DNA of 64,000 nucleotides from positions 1 to 64,000 of the forward strand of contig JAVBXP010000039.1 in NCBI GenBank assembly GCA_030824495.1, written 5' to 3'. The DNA comes from a bacterium. Lineage in GTDB: Bacteria; Pseudomonadota; Alphaproteobacteria; Caulobacterales; Caulobacteraceae. Within the stretch, counting starts at the first letter, position 1. Each line of letters starts with the position of its first letter. Of the stretch, positions 24,386 through 32,901 are shown piece by piece. A model generated the notes under the pieces. The model did no database searches and was not told the DNA's origin. It was given only the letters and a program-made list of their open reading frames with translations. The translations under genes were made by a program, and so were the position numbers.

Positions 24386-25585
24386 CTAGACCTTGAACAT
24401 CGCGCGGAGTAGTCGAGCCTGGCCCTCGCCCAGCGCTAGGCGGCGCGCACCAGCGCCGGTGAAGCGTGTGCGTTGGACGACTCCCGACATCGCCGTTGAG
24501 AAGACGAAAGCGTCCAGCCTATCGGCAACCAAGCCTTGATTTCGGAGCCAGACGATTGAGGTGGCGCCGCGCGTCAACCGCAGCTCCTGAGCAATTGGCG
24601 CGATAGACACGTCTCGGGCCGAGACCAGTTGCAGGGCCTCCATGGCCCGAACACGCCAGCTTGCTCGATCACCCCCCTCTTCAAGGGTCCCGCTGAACAG
24701 CATCCGGCCGCTTTCGGACGTTGCGAGGGCCTGCGCGCTGACCTGACGATGAAGCTCGTGGAAGGCGGCCGCGACGAGATCGGCCTTCGTTCGGAAGAAG
24801 TAGGTTGTCGCGGCGAGCGAAAGCCCCGCGGCGGCGGCAACCTCTCGCTGGGTCAGCCGGTCAGCGCCCTTCTCTCCGATGATCTGGAGGGCCGCGTCGA
24901 CGAGCTTCTGGGCGCTCTCGCTGCTAGGCGCCACTCCGCTGAGGCGCTCGGCAGCGCCGAGCGGGCGCTCGAGCAGGCTAGGGGCCGCAAGGCCCCGCAG
25001 TCGAGCGTGAAGTCGTCCCAGCGCGTCGATGATCCAGGGCGCCTTCTCCGCAATCGGCTCGTCGCCTAGCATCAGCATGTCCAGACCAATGGCGAGGTCA
25101 GACCAGACCGCCGCATGTTCAGGCGACTCTCCAAGCGCAAGAGCTGCATCCGCCCAGAATTTCGCTGTCGCTGCGACTTCATCGCCCACCGCGGGGGCGA
25201 GGGCGGGGATGTTGCCCGCGTCCGCCTCGAATTCGAACTCGGCCAGCAACAAGGACCACGTGCGAAATGTGGTGACACGGTCACCGATCATGGCCGCCAG
25301 GATGCTGGCCGGCGAGATCCAGGCAGGCGCGCCGCCGCCTTCATCACGGATGTCTGCGAGTTGCTGCATCCTCCAGCTGGCGGCCGCTGCTCGCGCCTCT
25401 TGCAGGACGCGTTCGATCAGGGCCTCCCGCCCGCCCAGATGATAGTTCAGGGCCGATGGGCTGGTTCCAGCCCGGTCGGCCAGCGCGCGGGCTGTCAATG
25501 CAGGCAAGCCTTGATCTCGAGCGATTTCAACGCCCGCCATCACTAGGCGCTCGGCTGTTCCCACGGCTTTGGCGATCTCGCTCAT
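24386..25585 (-). CDS. tandem TetR regulator with two HTH domains in one chain
   Basis: A 399-residue protein containing two TetR units. The first HTH lies near residues 12-60 (TAERLVMAGVEIARDQG, LTARALADRAGTSPSALNYHLGGREALI). The second starts near residue 225 (SAQKLVDAALQIIGEKGADRLTQREVAAAAGLSLAATTYFFRTKADLV). Each is followed by a helical ligand/dimer region. Normal TetR proteins are about 200 residues with one HTH and act as dimers, so this looks like a fused pseudo-dimer. I start at the ATG at 25585, which has GAGAG upstream; the frame stays open to an ATG at 25630. It is divergent from a TBDR gene, and a 15-bp repeat lies upstream of each gene. Confidence 0.88.
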   Translation of the reverse strand: MSEIAKAVGTAERLVMAGVEIARDQGLPALTARALADRAGTSPSALNYHLGGREALIERVLQEARAAAASWRMQQLADIRDEGGGAPAWISPASILAAMIGDRVTTFRTWSLLLAEFEFEADAGNIPALAPAVGDEVAATAKFWADAALALGESPEHAAVWSDLAIGLDMLMLGDEPIAEKAPWIIDALGRLHARLRGLAAPSLLERPLGAAERLSGVAPSSESAQKLVDAALQIIGEKGADRLTQREVAAAAGLSLAATTYFFRTKADLVAAAFHELHRQVSAQALATSESGRMLFSGTLEEGGDRASWRVRAMEALQLVSARDVSIAPIAQELRLTRGATSIVWLRNQGLVADRLDAFVFSTAMSGVVQRTRFTGAGARRLALGEGQARLLRAMFKV

Positions 25586-25623
25586 GCTCTCTAACTCGCC
25601 CGTGATGGCGCCGGGGGCAACAG

Positions 25624-25638
25624 TGTACATTCGTTCTA
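25624..25638. promoter_or_regulatory. TGTACATTCGTTCTA, candidate operator copy 1 (tandem TetR promoter)
   Basis: This 15-mer matches the one at 25755-25769 in 14 of 15 bases. It lies 39-53 bp ahead of the chosen regulator start. The two copies are the only clear repeated motif in the divergent region, so they are candidates for the tandem regulator's binding sites. Confidence 0.6.
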
Positions 25639-25754
25639 TGTCAAAAGGTAAAATCTAAGGAGTCGCGAGACGGGGTGACGTCTAGTCGGCCTGTATTGGC
25701 GATTTTCCAGCTGTTTCGTAGTTCTGTCTTGAAAACTTGCAGGAAGCTTCATCC

Positions 25755-25769
25755 TGTACAGTCGTTCTA
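25755..25769. promoter_or_regulatory. TGTACAGTCGTTCTA, candidate operator copy 2 (TBDR promoter)
   Basis: The second copy of the 15-bp motif, 43-57 bp ahead of the TBDR ATG at 25812 and in the same + strand orientation as copy 1. Similar distance from a start codon in both cases favours a regulatory role over coincidence. Confidence 0.6.
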
Positions 25770-25811
25770 ATTGCTATCGGCCTCCCCGCAGCAAGATCTT
25801 TGGGGGACGCC

Positions 25812-28415
25812 ATGATCAGACCTTCGATGCGGCTCATGCGAGTCGCGCTTCTGACGACCAGCGCGTTTGCGCTGACATCGACAATGGCTCACGCCGCCGA
25901 CGCTGACGCCGTCGAAGAAGTGGTGGTGGTCGCGCGTCCGATCCTGGACGCGCAGGCAAGCGCTATCGCTCAGCAGCGCACGGCCGACAACATCGTCAGC
26001 ATCGTCGCCGCCGACGCGGTGGGACGCTTCCCAGATCAGTCCGCGGCGGCCGCCTTGTCGCGACTTCCGGGCGTCGCGATCGAGCGCGACCAGGGACAGG
26101 AACGCTACGTGCAGCTTCGGGGCGCGCCCGAGCGGTGGACGGTGGTGGCCGTCGACGGAATGAACGTGCTGGGGGCGGAAGAGCGTCTATTCCGCTTCGA
26201 CTCCGTCCCGGCGGTCGTCATTTCGAGTCTCGAGATCAACAAGACTCTGACGCCCGACCAACCCGCCGAGGCCCTGGCCGGCCGCATCAACATCGTCACG
26301 GCGTCGCCGTTCGATCAAGAAGGCTTGCATGTCTCGGGCGATGTTGGAGTCGGCCAGATGGAGCTCGGCGGAGGGCCGCAGCGTCAAGGCTCGTTGCGGG
26401 TCTCCTGGTCGAACGACAAGTTCGGGATCACGGGCGCCCTGGCGCACTACCGGCGCAATCAGACGACCGACAACCGCGAGATTACCTGGAGCCGCGACGG
26501 CGACCTCGCCACGCCTGACGACTTCTCGTTCCGCTCCTACCAACTCGAGCGCGAGAATAACGCCGGGCAGTTGGGCCTTGAGTACCGGTTCGACAACGGC
26601 GACCGCATCTTCGCCAGCAGCCTGTATTCCGAGTTCATCGACCGCGAGCAACGCAACCAGTACGATTTCCAACTGTCGCGCGCCCTGACCCAGAGTCCGG
26701 CGAACCGCGGCGCGGACGCCGGGTTCGTCGACGGCGCCGGCTACACCTCGAGCTTCGAATACGGCCGCTACTACGACGACACCTTCACAAACACGCTCGG
26801 CGGCGACCACACGCTCGGCGACCTCGGCGTGAAATGGCGGTTGAACTACACCCATACCGACGCCGGTATGAACCTCCCGCTCATCCAGCAGAACTTCGTG
26901 CTGCCGGCCAGCCGCCTGTCGCTGGTCTATAGCGACGCGACGAGCGGGATGCCCAACCTCTCGCTCTATCGTTCAGTTCCGGGCGCGGCGTTCACCCGCG
27001 GCGCGGCGCTGACCGACTTGCCGCAAACCGGTTCGGCCGCCGACGTCCTGATCCCGATCAAGACCGAGACAAACACCGACGCCTGGACCGGCCAACTCGA
27101 CGTCACCGGCGACTGGACTTCGTTCGGGGTCGAGGCGACCTTCTCCGCGGGGCTGAAGTACGACACCCGCAAGGCCCAGGGGAACACTTTCTCCGGCGTG
27201 CCGGGCGCGACGCCGGTGTTGCAGGCGTTCGGCGCCCAGACAGGCCTTGGCTGGAGCGCCGATCCGCACCTGCAGGCCGGGCAGTGGGATAGCGACTTCC
27301 AGCGCGATTGGGGGGTGCGCCTGATGGAGAACATCGGCCTGCGCGCCAAGCTGGACGAGCTGTTGGCCGCGGCCCAGGCCAAGGGCCTCTATGATCCGGA
27401 TAAGATCATCCAGCCGCAGGACCGTTTTGACGTGTCCGAGGACATTCTGGCTGGCTACGTTCAGAATAAGTGGAGCATCGGCCGTCTGGAGATCCTGGCC
27501 GGCGCGCGCGTCGAGCATGTGGAACTGGAAAGCTCCGGAGTCGTCGCCGCAGGCGGGGTGCTCAGCCCGCTGACCGTTGGTCAGGAATACACCGACGTCT
27601 TCCCCAGCCTGCACCTCAACTACGAGATCAACGACGACCTGCAGGCCCGCTTCGCGGTCATCTCCGGCATCGCCCGCCCATCGTTCGGCGAGATGCGAAC
27701 GAGCGTCTCGATCAACGACGTTTCGGAAGTCGTGTCCGGCGGCAATCCGGACCTGAAGCCCGAGCGCGCCTGGGGCCTCGACGCTGCTCTTGAATGGTAT
27801 CTGCCCGGCTCGGGCCTCGCCTCGATCTCGGCCTTCTATCGCAATGTCGATGATGTTCTGTTCGACAGCACCGCCACCATTCGCGACGACCGCTTTGACA
27901 GCCCCGGGTTTGACCGCACGGGCTATGACTACACCACCACCCTAAACGGCTCGGACGGCACGCTAAGCGGCGTTGAGTTCGCCTACCTGCAGCAGTGGCA
28001 ATTCCTGCCCGCGCCTTTTGACGGCTTCGGCTTCCAGGGCAACCTCACCTTGCTGGACGGGGACTTCAAGACGCCGGACGGCAGGACATCGCGCTTCCCG
28101 GGCATGTCCGACGTGATCGCGAACGCATCCCTATTCTATGAGAACTACGGCCTCTCGGTTCGCCTCAGCTACCAATGGCGTGATGATTGGCTTGATGAGC
28201 CCAGCCCGGATGCGTCCAGCGACACCTTCTGGTCGGCGACCGAGCAGGTCGATTTCTCGGTCCGCTATCAGGTCCGCGACGGTCTGACCGTCTACTTCGA
28301 CGCCAACAACCTCACTGACGAAATCGGGCAGCGCTACCAAGGCTCGCCCTCGCGCCCGATCGAGACCGAGGGCGTCGGCCGCCGGTACATGGCCGGCTTG
28401 CGCTTCAACTTCTGA
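25812..28415 (+). CDS. TonB-dependent receptor
   Basis: An 867-residue outer-membrane receptor. I chose the ATG at 25812 because GGGGGAC precedes it and a signal peptide (MIRPSMRLMRVALLTTSAFALTS...AHA) follows at once. A TonB box (VEEVVVVARP) and plug follow: GRFPDQSAAAALSRLPGVAIERDQG, YVQLRGAPERW and ALAGRINIVT. The barrel ends RRYMAGLRFNF with a terminal Phe. The plug motif FPDQSAAAALSRLPGV matches Caulobacterales/Xanthomonadales receptors that import sugars or phospho-compounds rather than iron. It is followed 14 nt later by a secreted PTP-type phosphatase, so it may import that enzyme's substrate or product. Confidence 0.95.
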   Translation: MIRPSMRLMRVALLTTSAFALTSTMAHAADADAVEEVVVVARPILDAQASAIAQQRTADNIVSIVAADAVGRFPDQSAAAALSRLPGVAIERDQGQERYVQLRGAPERWTVVAVDGMNVLGAEERLFRFDSVPAVVISSLEINKTLTPDQPAEALAGRINIVTASPFDQEGLHVSGDVGVGQMELGGGPQRQGSLRVSWSNDKFGITGALAHYRRNQTTDNREITWSRDGDLATPDDFSFRSYQLERENNAGQLGLEYRFDNGDRIFASSLYSEFIDREQRNQYDFQLSRALTQSPANRGADAGFVDGAGYTSSFEYGRYYDDTFTNTLGGDHTLGDLGVKWRLNYTHTDAGMNLPLIQQNFVLPASRLSLVYSDATSGMPNLSLYRSVPGAAFTRGAALTDLPQTGSAADVLIPIKTETNTDAWTGQLDVTGDWTSFGVEATFSAGLKYDTRKAQGNTFSGVPGATPVLQAFGAQTGLGWSADPHLQAGQWDSDFQRDWGVRLMENIGLRAKLDELLAAAQAKGLYDPDKIIQPQDRFDVSEDILAGYVQNKWSIGRLEILAGARVEHVELESSGVVAAGGVLSPLTVGQEYTDVFPSLHLNYEINDDLQARFAVISGIARPSFGEMRTSVSINDVSEVVSGGNPDLKPERAWGLDAALEWYLPGSGLASISAFYRNVDDVLFDSTATIRDDRFDSPGFDRTGYDYTTTLNGSDGTLSGVEFAYLQQWQFLPAPFDGFGFQGNLTLLDGDFKTPDGRTSRFPGMSDVIANASLFYENYGLSVRLSYQWRDDWLDEPSPDASSDTFWSATEQVDFSVRYQVRDGLTVYFDANNLTDEIGQRYQGSPSRPIETEGVGRRYMAGLRFNF

Positions 28416-28429
28416 CCCTGGAGATCGCT

Positions 28430-29503
28430 ATGAAGCGCTTCATTCTGCCTCTGATCGCCCTGCCGCTGCTTACGGCTGCGGCCCCTGCGCCCGCCATCAC
28501 CGCCGCCGATGTCCGGTACAACGCCGGCGCCTACGAGGTCTGGTGGACGACATCCCAACCTGGCGCACCGGTCGATGTCTACGTCTCGGCGAGCCCATCG
28601 GCCGCACCGTCGGCGATGAAAAAGCTGGCGGACAACGACCACGACGGCGCTGAGAGTTTCCGCAGCCCGCTGGGCGAGGGCGTCCGCCCCTATTTCTATG
28701 TACGCGCAGATTCCGCACCGACTGGGGTGCGCGTCGCCACGCGCGTCATCCCGTTGTCGGGCGCCAGCAATTTCCGCGATGTCGGGGGATATCCCACGGC
28801 CGATGGTCACCGGGTGAAATGGGGCCAGGTCTTCCGCTCCAACGCTTTGTCCGAGCTCACCGCAGCCGACTACAAGACCGTGGACGGCCTTGGCATCGCT
28901 TTGGTCTGCGACCTCAGGACCAACCAGGAACGGATTTCGCAGCCGACGAAGTGGCAGGGGAAGGCGCCAGTGTTCCTGAACTCGCCCAAGGCCAATCTCG
29001 ACTTTGACGTCGGCGCCCTGTTGGGCGACGGGGCTCCGACCAAGGCCAAGGTCCGCGACAACTTCATCGTCTTCTATCGGGAGACCCCGAAGGTCTATGC
29101 GGCGGAGTACAAGGCGATGTTCTCGCGCCTCAAGGCGGGTGAAGCCCCAATGCTGGTGCATTGCACCGCCGGCAAGGATCGCACGGGCGTTGGCTCGGCC
29201 CTGATCCTAACGGCGCTCGGGGTGCCACGCAGCATCGTGGTGTCCGACTACGCCATGAGCGAGAAGTATCAGCAATCGACCATGCGCCAGCAGGCTGGTC
29301 GCGCTAACGACCCCACCGCTGCGGCGATGGCCAAGATCCCGCCAGAAGTGCTCTCCGTCCTGATGCGTACCGAGCCGGCCTATATCGAAGCGACACTCGA
29401 CGCGCTCACCGCTGAATATGGGTCTGTCGAGGGCTATCTGGCCAAGGAGCTGGGCGTGAGCGCCTCTGATCTGGCCGCGCTCCGAAAGCGCTACACGGAG
29501 TAG
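28430..29503 (+). CDS. secreted PTP-type (Y_phosphatase3) phosphatase
   Basis: A 357-residue protein with a signal peptide (MKRFILPLIALPLLTAAAPA). Residues about 22-105 form a beta-rich, fibronectin-like N-domain (YNAGAYEVWWTTSQPGAPVDVYVS). The catalytic part begins IPLSGASNFRDVGGYPTADG, typical of the Y_phosphatase3 family. The P-loop HCTAGKDRTG (Cys245) has the catalytic Cys and Arg, and the Asp and Lys inside the loop are typical of enzymes that act on phosphotyrosine and phosphoinositides. Being exported, it more likely works on nutrients or surface molecules than on cytoplasmic signalling proteins. It is co-transcribed with the TBDR upstream, and a strong hairpin follows. Confidence 0.92.
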   Translation: MKRFILPLIALPLLTAAAPAPAITAADVRYNAGAYEVWWTTSQPGAPVDVYVSASPSAAPSAMKKLADNDHDGAESFRSPLGEGVRPYFYVRADSAPTGVRVATRVIPLSGASNFRDVGGYPTADGHRVKWGQVFRSNALSELTAADYKTVDGLGIALVCDLRTNQERISQPTKWQGKAPVFLNSPKANLDFDVGALLGDGAPTKAKVRDNFIVFYRETPKVYAAEYKAMFSRLKAGEAPMLVHCTAGKDRTGVGSALILTALGVPRSIVVSDYAMSEKYQQSTMRQQAGRANDPTAAAMAKIPPEVLSVLMRTEPAYIEATLDALTAEYGSVEGYLAKELGVSASDLAALRKRYTE

Positions 29504-29512
29504 GTGAACCCC

Positions 29513-29546
29513 GCGAAAGCTGGGCGCCGGGGCGCCCAGCTTTCGC
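29513..29546 (+). terminator. 15-bp GC-rich hairpin after phosphatase gene
   Basis: GCGAAAGCTGGGCGC (29513-29527) and GCGCCCAGCTTTCGC (29532-29546) form a perfect 15-bp stem with a 4-nt loop, nine bases after the stop. No T-run follows, but the stem strength and place indicate the end of the TBDR/phosphatase operon. Confidence 0.75.
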
Positions 29547-29765
29547 ACGAGGCGGCTGCAGCGCAGCCTGTTCTGCTCGCTAGTTGGAGCACTTGCGAAC
29601 ATTCCCATTTGGTGCTGGCAGGCGCTGCTGCAGCCGCTGATGCCTGAACAAGCCTCACCTGACTCTCGATGAAAGCGTGCTCCGGCTCACTCGCCGGTGG
29701 CGGCGGCCAGACGTCGAGGTCGCTGTCGGTTTCGGGAGTGCTCTTCGCGATATCGGAATCGGCGA

Positions 29766-31127
29766 TCAGCGAGGCTCTTCAAGTCGCGAGGATACGTCTG
29801 TGATTCCGGCCGAGTTTGCGCGTAGCAGGCTGATCATCCCGGCGGTCAGGCTGAGCGCGGCTGCGAGGACAAGACCCAGCACAGCCGCGGTCTCAAGAGA
29901 GAGCGTCGCGAGGATTAGGGTCATCAACACCGCGCCAGCGATCTGGCCAGTCAAGCGGGCCGTGCCTTGCGCTCCGCCGGCGGCGGCGCTGCGATGGGGT
30001 GGAGCGGCCATGAACAGGTTTCGATTGTTTGGGGTCTGGAAGAGGCCGAAGCCGAGCCCACAGAGAACGATGAAGGGAGCTAACGCTGAGGGGCCGGCGG
30101 TCGCGGGACAGAGGGCGGCGCCGGCTAGGCCGAGGGCCATGACGCCGCCGCCAAGGGCGCAGAGCCAGGCGCTCGAAACCCTATCTGAGAGCCTGCCCGC
30201 AACCTGCGCCGCCATGGCCACGGCGAGCGGCCAGGGTGTCATGTACAACCCGGTCATCAGGATGGTCTGGCCGAAGTCGTGCTGCAATCTGAAGGGAAGG
30301 GCGAGTAGCGCAGCCGCCTGACCGCTGAAACAGCAGACCGAGGCGATCGCGGAGACTTTGAAGGCGTGTCCGCGCAGCAGGTCGATCGGGATCAGCGGCG
30401 CCGCCTTGGGGGTTTCGCGTCGAACCAGGACCACTAGGGCGAGGCCCGCTCCCGACAGCAGCACGAGAGATAGAAGCGGCCGGTGGGGCAGTAGGTCCGC
30501 GCCGGCCACGAGGGACGCGAAGACGGTCGCGTTGAGGAGGGCGCTGACCAGGTCGAGCCGCCGACCTGTCCCATCGACGCGCGGCAGGGCGCGGCCGGCC
30601 AGCAGGGCCGCGGCGCCGACAGGCAGATTGACGGCGAACAGCCAGGGCCATCCTGGTCCGGAGAGGATCAGGGCGCCCAGCGAGGGGCCGGCCGCGGCGG
30701 CCAGGGCGACAGCCGTGGCGTTCCAGCCGATCGCAGCCCCTAGCGAGGTGGGGGGCACGACTTGGCGCAGGAGCGCGACGCCCAGCGCCATGACGGCGGC
30801 GCCGCCGACGCCTTGGACGAACCGCGCGGCGACCAACCAGGGCAAGGATGGCGCCAGGGCGCAAAGGACGGAGGCCAGCGTGAACAGCGCGACGCCGGCG
30901 GTGAACACCTTGCGGAAGCCGAGGCTCTCGCCAAGCGCGGCGCAGGGCAGCAATGCCATCACGAGCGCTAACTGATAGGCGGTGACGATCGTCACAGACT
31001 TCGCTGGGGTCACCTCAAGCGTTTGGGCGAGGGTCGGCAGCGCCAGGTTGACGATGGAGGCGTCCAGCACGACCAGCACGGTGGACGCCAGCACGGCGGC
31101 GATAGCCTGGACAGGGCGGGTCCTCAC
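29766..31127 (-). CDS. MFS efflux transporter (DHA2/EmrB-QacA type)
   Basis: A 453-residue drug:proton antiporter-like protein with 12-14 membrane helices. The first helix AVLASTVLVVLDASIVNLALPTLA contains the LDASIVNLALP motif of DHA2 exporters. RFVQGVGGAAVMALG and GAAIGWNATAVALAAAAGPSLGALIL supply motifs B and C of the antiporter class. The GTG start at 31127 overlaps the cupin gene stop (GTGA), so translation is coupled. The pair is divergent from a LysR regulator. I infer export of, or resistance to, a small organic compound that the cupin also acts on. Confidence 0.9.
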   Translation of the reverse strand: MRTRPVQAIAAVLASTVLVVLDASIVNLALPTLAQTLEVTPAKSVTIVTAYQLALVMALLPCAALGESLGFRKVFTAGVALFTLASVLCALAPSLPWLVAARFVQGVGGAAVMALGVALLRQVVPPTSLGAAIGWNATAVALAAAAGPSLGALILSGPGWPWLFAVNLPVGAAALLAGRALPRVDGTGRRLDLVSALLNATVFASLVAGADLLPHRPLLSLVLLSGAGLALVVLVRRETPKAAPLIPIDLLRGHAFKVSAIASVCCFSGQAAALLALPFRLQHDFGQTILMTGLYMTPWPLAVAMAAQVAGRLSDRVSSAWLCALGGGVMALGLAGAALCPATAGPSALAPFIVLCGLGFGLFQTPNNRNLFMAAPPHRSAAAGGAQGTARLTGQIAGAVLMTLILATLSLETAAVLGLVLAAALSLTAGMISLLRANSAGITDVSSRLEEPR

Positions 31128-31669
31128 GGCTTCGCCGTCGTCCACACCCCGTCGCGGTCGACGTAGCGGGTGATCTTGCCTTCGACCTTGTCCTCGATCT
31201 TCAGGTCGCGTTCCGTGAACCGGAAAAGCAGGGCTGGCCCGCGCGAACAGCGCGTGTCGTGGATATCGCCAGGCAGGTAGACCTGGACGTCGCCGGCCTC
31301 GGCACGAGCGGTGTTGCGTTTGACCAGCTGGGGCTGCGCGCCGGCGGCCTCCACTCGGCCATAGGTGCTCATCTCGCTTTCGCCGTGCTGGACGCCGTAG
31401 ATGACCCAGCTGCGTCCGTGGTCGTGAGGAGGGCGATAGAGTTCCGCCGGCTCGCTGTGGGCCATGAGCACGAAGCCGTGGTCTGGATCTCTGTAGAGTT
31501 CCCGCGCAAGCGGTTGTTCGCGGTGCAGGCCGGCCAGCCAGGGCTCCAGGATGTCGGCCTGCAGCAGGAGCCTCATGTGGCGGGTGCACGCGGCGATGAC
31601 CTCCGTGCTGAGCGGTCCCCAGTCCGCGCGGACGCTTTCAACAAATGTCTCCAGAGCGTTCTTGGTCAT
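31124..31669 (-). CDS. cupin protein, cysteine-dioxygenase-like
   Basis: A 181-residue single-domain protein. The ATG at 31669 has a strong AGGAGA site. The core PPHDHGRSWVIYGVQHGESEM is a cupin metal motif (HxH...E) in the arrangement of cysteine-dioxygenase-type and related RmlC-like cupins. DVQVYLPGDIHDTRC supplies the second His motif, and residues 1-60 are helical. It probably binds Fe(II) or another metal. Whether it oxidises cysteine or another substrate is not clear. It sits upstream of, and coupled to, the MFS exporter. Confidence 0.82.
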   Translation of the reverse strand: MTKNALETFVESVRADWGPLSTEVIAACTRHMRLLLQADILEPWLAGLHREQPLARELYRDPDHGFVLMAHSEPAELYRPPHDHGRSWVIYGVQHGESEMSTYGRVEAAGAQPQLVKRNTARAEAGDVQVYLPGDIHDTRCSRGPALLFRFTERDLKIEDKVEGKITRYVDRDGVWTTAKP

Positions 31670-31735
31670 GGTCGATCTCCTTTGGCTCGAAGCCGGAGAT
31701 AACCGGGTGTCGGATGGAGCGGAACGCGCACTGTT

Positions 31736-31752
31736 TGCATTCAATTGATGCA
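31736..31752. promoter_or_regulatory. TGCAT-N7-ATGCA dyad, candidate LysR box
   Basis: TGCATTCAATTGATGCA lies between the divergent cupin/MFS and LysR genes, 67 bp ahead of the cupin start and 42 bp ahead of the LysR start. It fits the T-N11-A form of LysR-type sites and is the only clear dyad there. Confidence 0.6.
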
Positions 31753-31793
31753 TTAAGCGCCATGTATGGGCGCGCCTGTGCTAGGTCGTGACG

Positions 31794-32687
31794 ATGACCA
31801 GCCCGGACTTGAACCTCCTTGTCGCCCTGGACGTGTTGCTCTCGGAGAAAAGCGTCGCGCGCGCGGCCAAGCGGCTGCAACTCAGCCCTTCGGCGATGAG
31901 CCGAACACTTGCGCGTCTGCGGGAGACGACGGGCGATGCGCTGTTGGTCCGGGCGGGCCGTGGTCTGGTCCCGACCCCGAGGGCTCTGGCGCTCGCTGAG
32001 ACCGTAGGCGGAGTGGTTCGCGACGCCGAAGCGATGCTGCGCCCTGCTGAAGGGCTCGATCTCTCTCGTCTGGAGCGAACCTTCACCCTGCGTGCGCGGG
32101 AGGGGTTCGTGGAGAACTTTGGGGCCGAGTTAGTGGCGCGGGTGATGGCCGCCGCGCCCGGCGTGCGGCTGCGGTTCCTCGCCAAGGCCGACAAGGACAG
32201 TGGCCCGTTGCGCGACGGCGGCGTTGATCTGGAGACGGGCGTCGTAGAGCCCGTCATCGGGCCCGAGGTCCGGGCCCAGCGCCTGTTCGAGGACAGCTAT
32301 GTCGGTGTCGTGCGGGCGGGTCATCCGCTGGGCGAAGGACGCATAAGTTCGAAAGCCTATGGCGCGGGCGCTCATGTCCAAATCGTCTTGCAGGGATCTG
32401 AGAAGGCCCCAATCGACGATTGGCTGGCGCCGGCCGGTGTCAGGCGGAACATCGTGAGCGAGGTCGGCGGTTTCGCCGCCGCGCTGGCCCTGGCGCGCGC
32501 CTCGGACCTCATCGCAACCGTGCCCGAGCGTCATACGCAGGTGCTTCGAACCGGCATGCTGACGTTCACGCTGCCGGTTGAGCTGCCGCGATTCACGGTG
32601 TCCTTGCTTTGGCACCCACGTTCTGACGGGGACGCCGCCCACCGATGGTTGCGCGGCTGCGTCCGCGAAGTCTGCGGTGTGCGGTAG
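31794..32687 (+). CDS. LysR-family transcriptional regulator
   Basis: A 297-residue regulator with the N-terminal winged HTH (LNLLVALDVLLSEKSVARAAKRLQLSPSAMSRTLARLRETTGDALLVR) and a type-2 periplasmic-binding-like effector domain. The ATG at 31794 has AGG eight bases ahead; a GTG six bases upstream is possible. SAMSRTLARLRETTGD and LVRAGRGLVPTPRA resemble the NodD/NahR-like and PA-type LysR subset. It is divergent from the cupin and MFS genes, which are the expected targets. Confidence 0.92.
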   Translation: MTSPDLNLLVALDVLLSEKSVARAAKRLQLSPSAMSRTLARLRETTGDALLVRAGRGLVPTPRALALAETVGGVVRDAEAMLRPAEGLDLSRLERTFTLRAREGFVENFGAELVARVMAAAPGVRLRFLAKADKDSGPLRDGGVDLETGVVEPVIGPEVRAQRLFEDSYVGVVRAGHPLGEGRISSKAYGAGAHVQIVLQGSEKAPIDDWLAPAGVRRNIVSEVGGFAAALALARASDLIATVPERHTQVLRTGMLTFTLPVELPRFTVSLLWHPRSDGDAAHRWLRGCVREVCGVR

Positions 32688-32832
32688 GTCTGGGGTCAAG
32701 GTCCGCTTTCGGCGTGGTCGTAAACGTCGCCTGTTGGCGCATTCTTGACCAGGGCTAGTGACGGACGCCTCGCCCCAGCTGTGGCGTGAAAAGAATGCGG
32801 CCGCTTGAAATGAGGCCGGTATAGATATAACT

Positions 32833-32854
32833 AAAACATATTCTAATATGTTTT
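32833..32854. promoter_or_regulatory. perfect 22-bp AT-rich palindrome upstream of SIP gene
   Basis: AAAACATATT (32833-32842), CT, AATATGTTTT (32845-32854) is a perfect inverted repeat in otherwise GC-rich DNA, 48 bp ahead of the start at 32902. A loosely fitting promoter (TTGAAA 32805, TATAAC 32826) would place it at the transcription start, as for a repressor operator. The binding protein is not in the window. PadR-type regulators commonly accompany such genes, but the half-sites here (ACAT...ATGT) do not exactly match the ATGT-N8-ACAT form. Confidence 0.75.
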
Positions 32855-32901
32855 CGGCGAAGGCTGCGGTCTTCGCCTTAATATGTCTCTGGGAGATCGA
32901 C

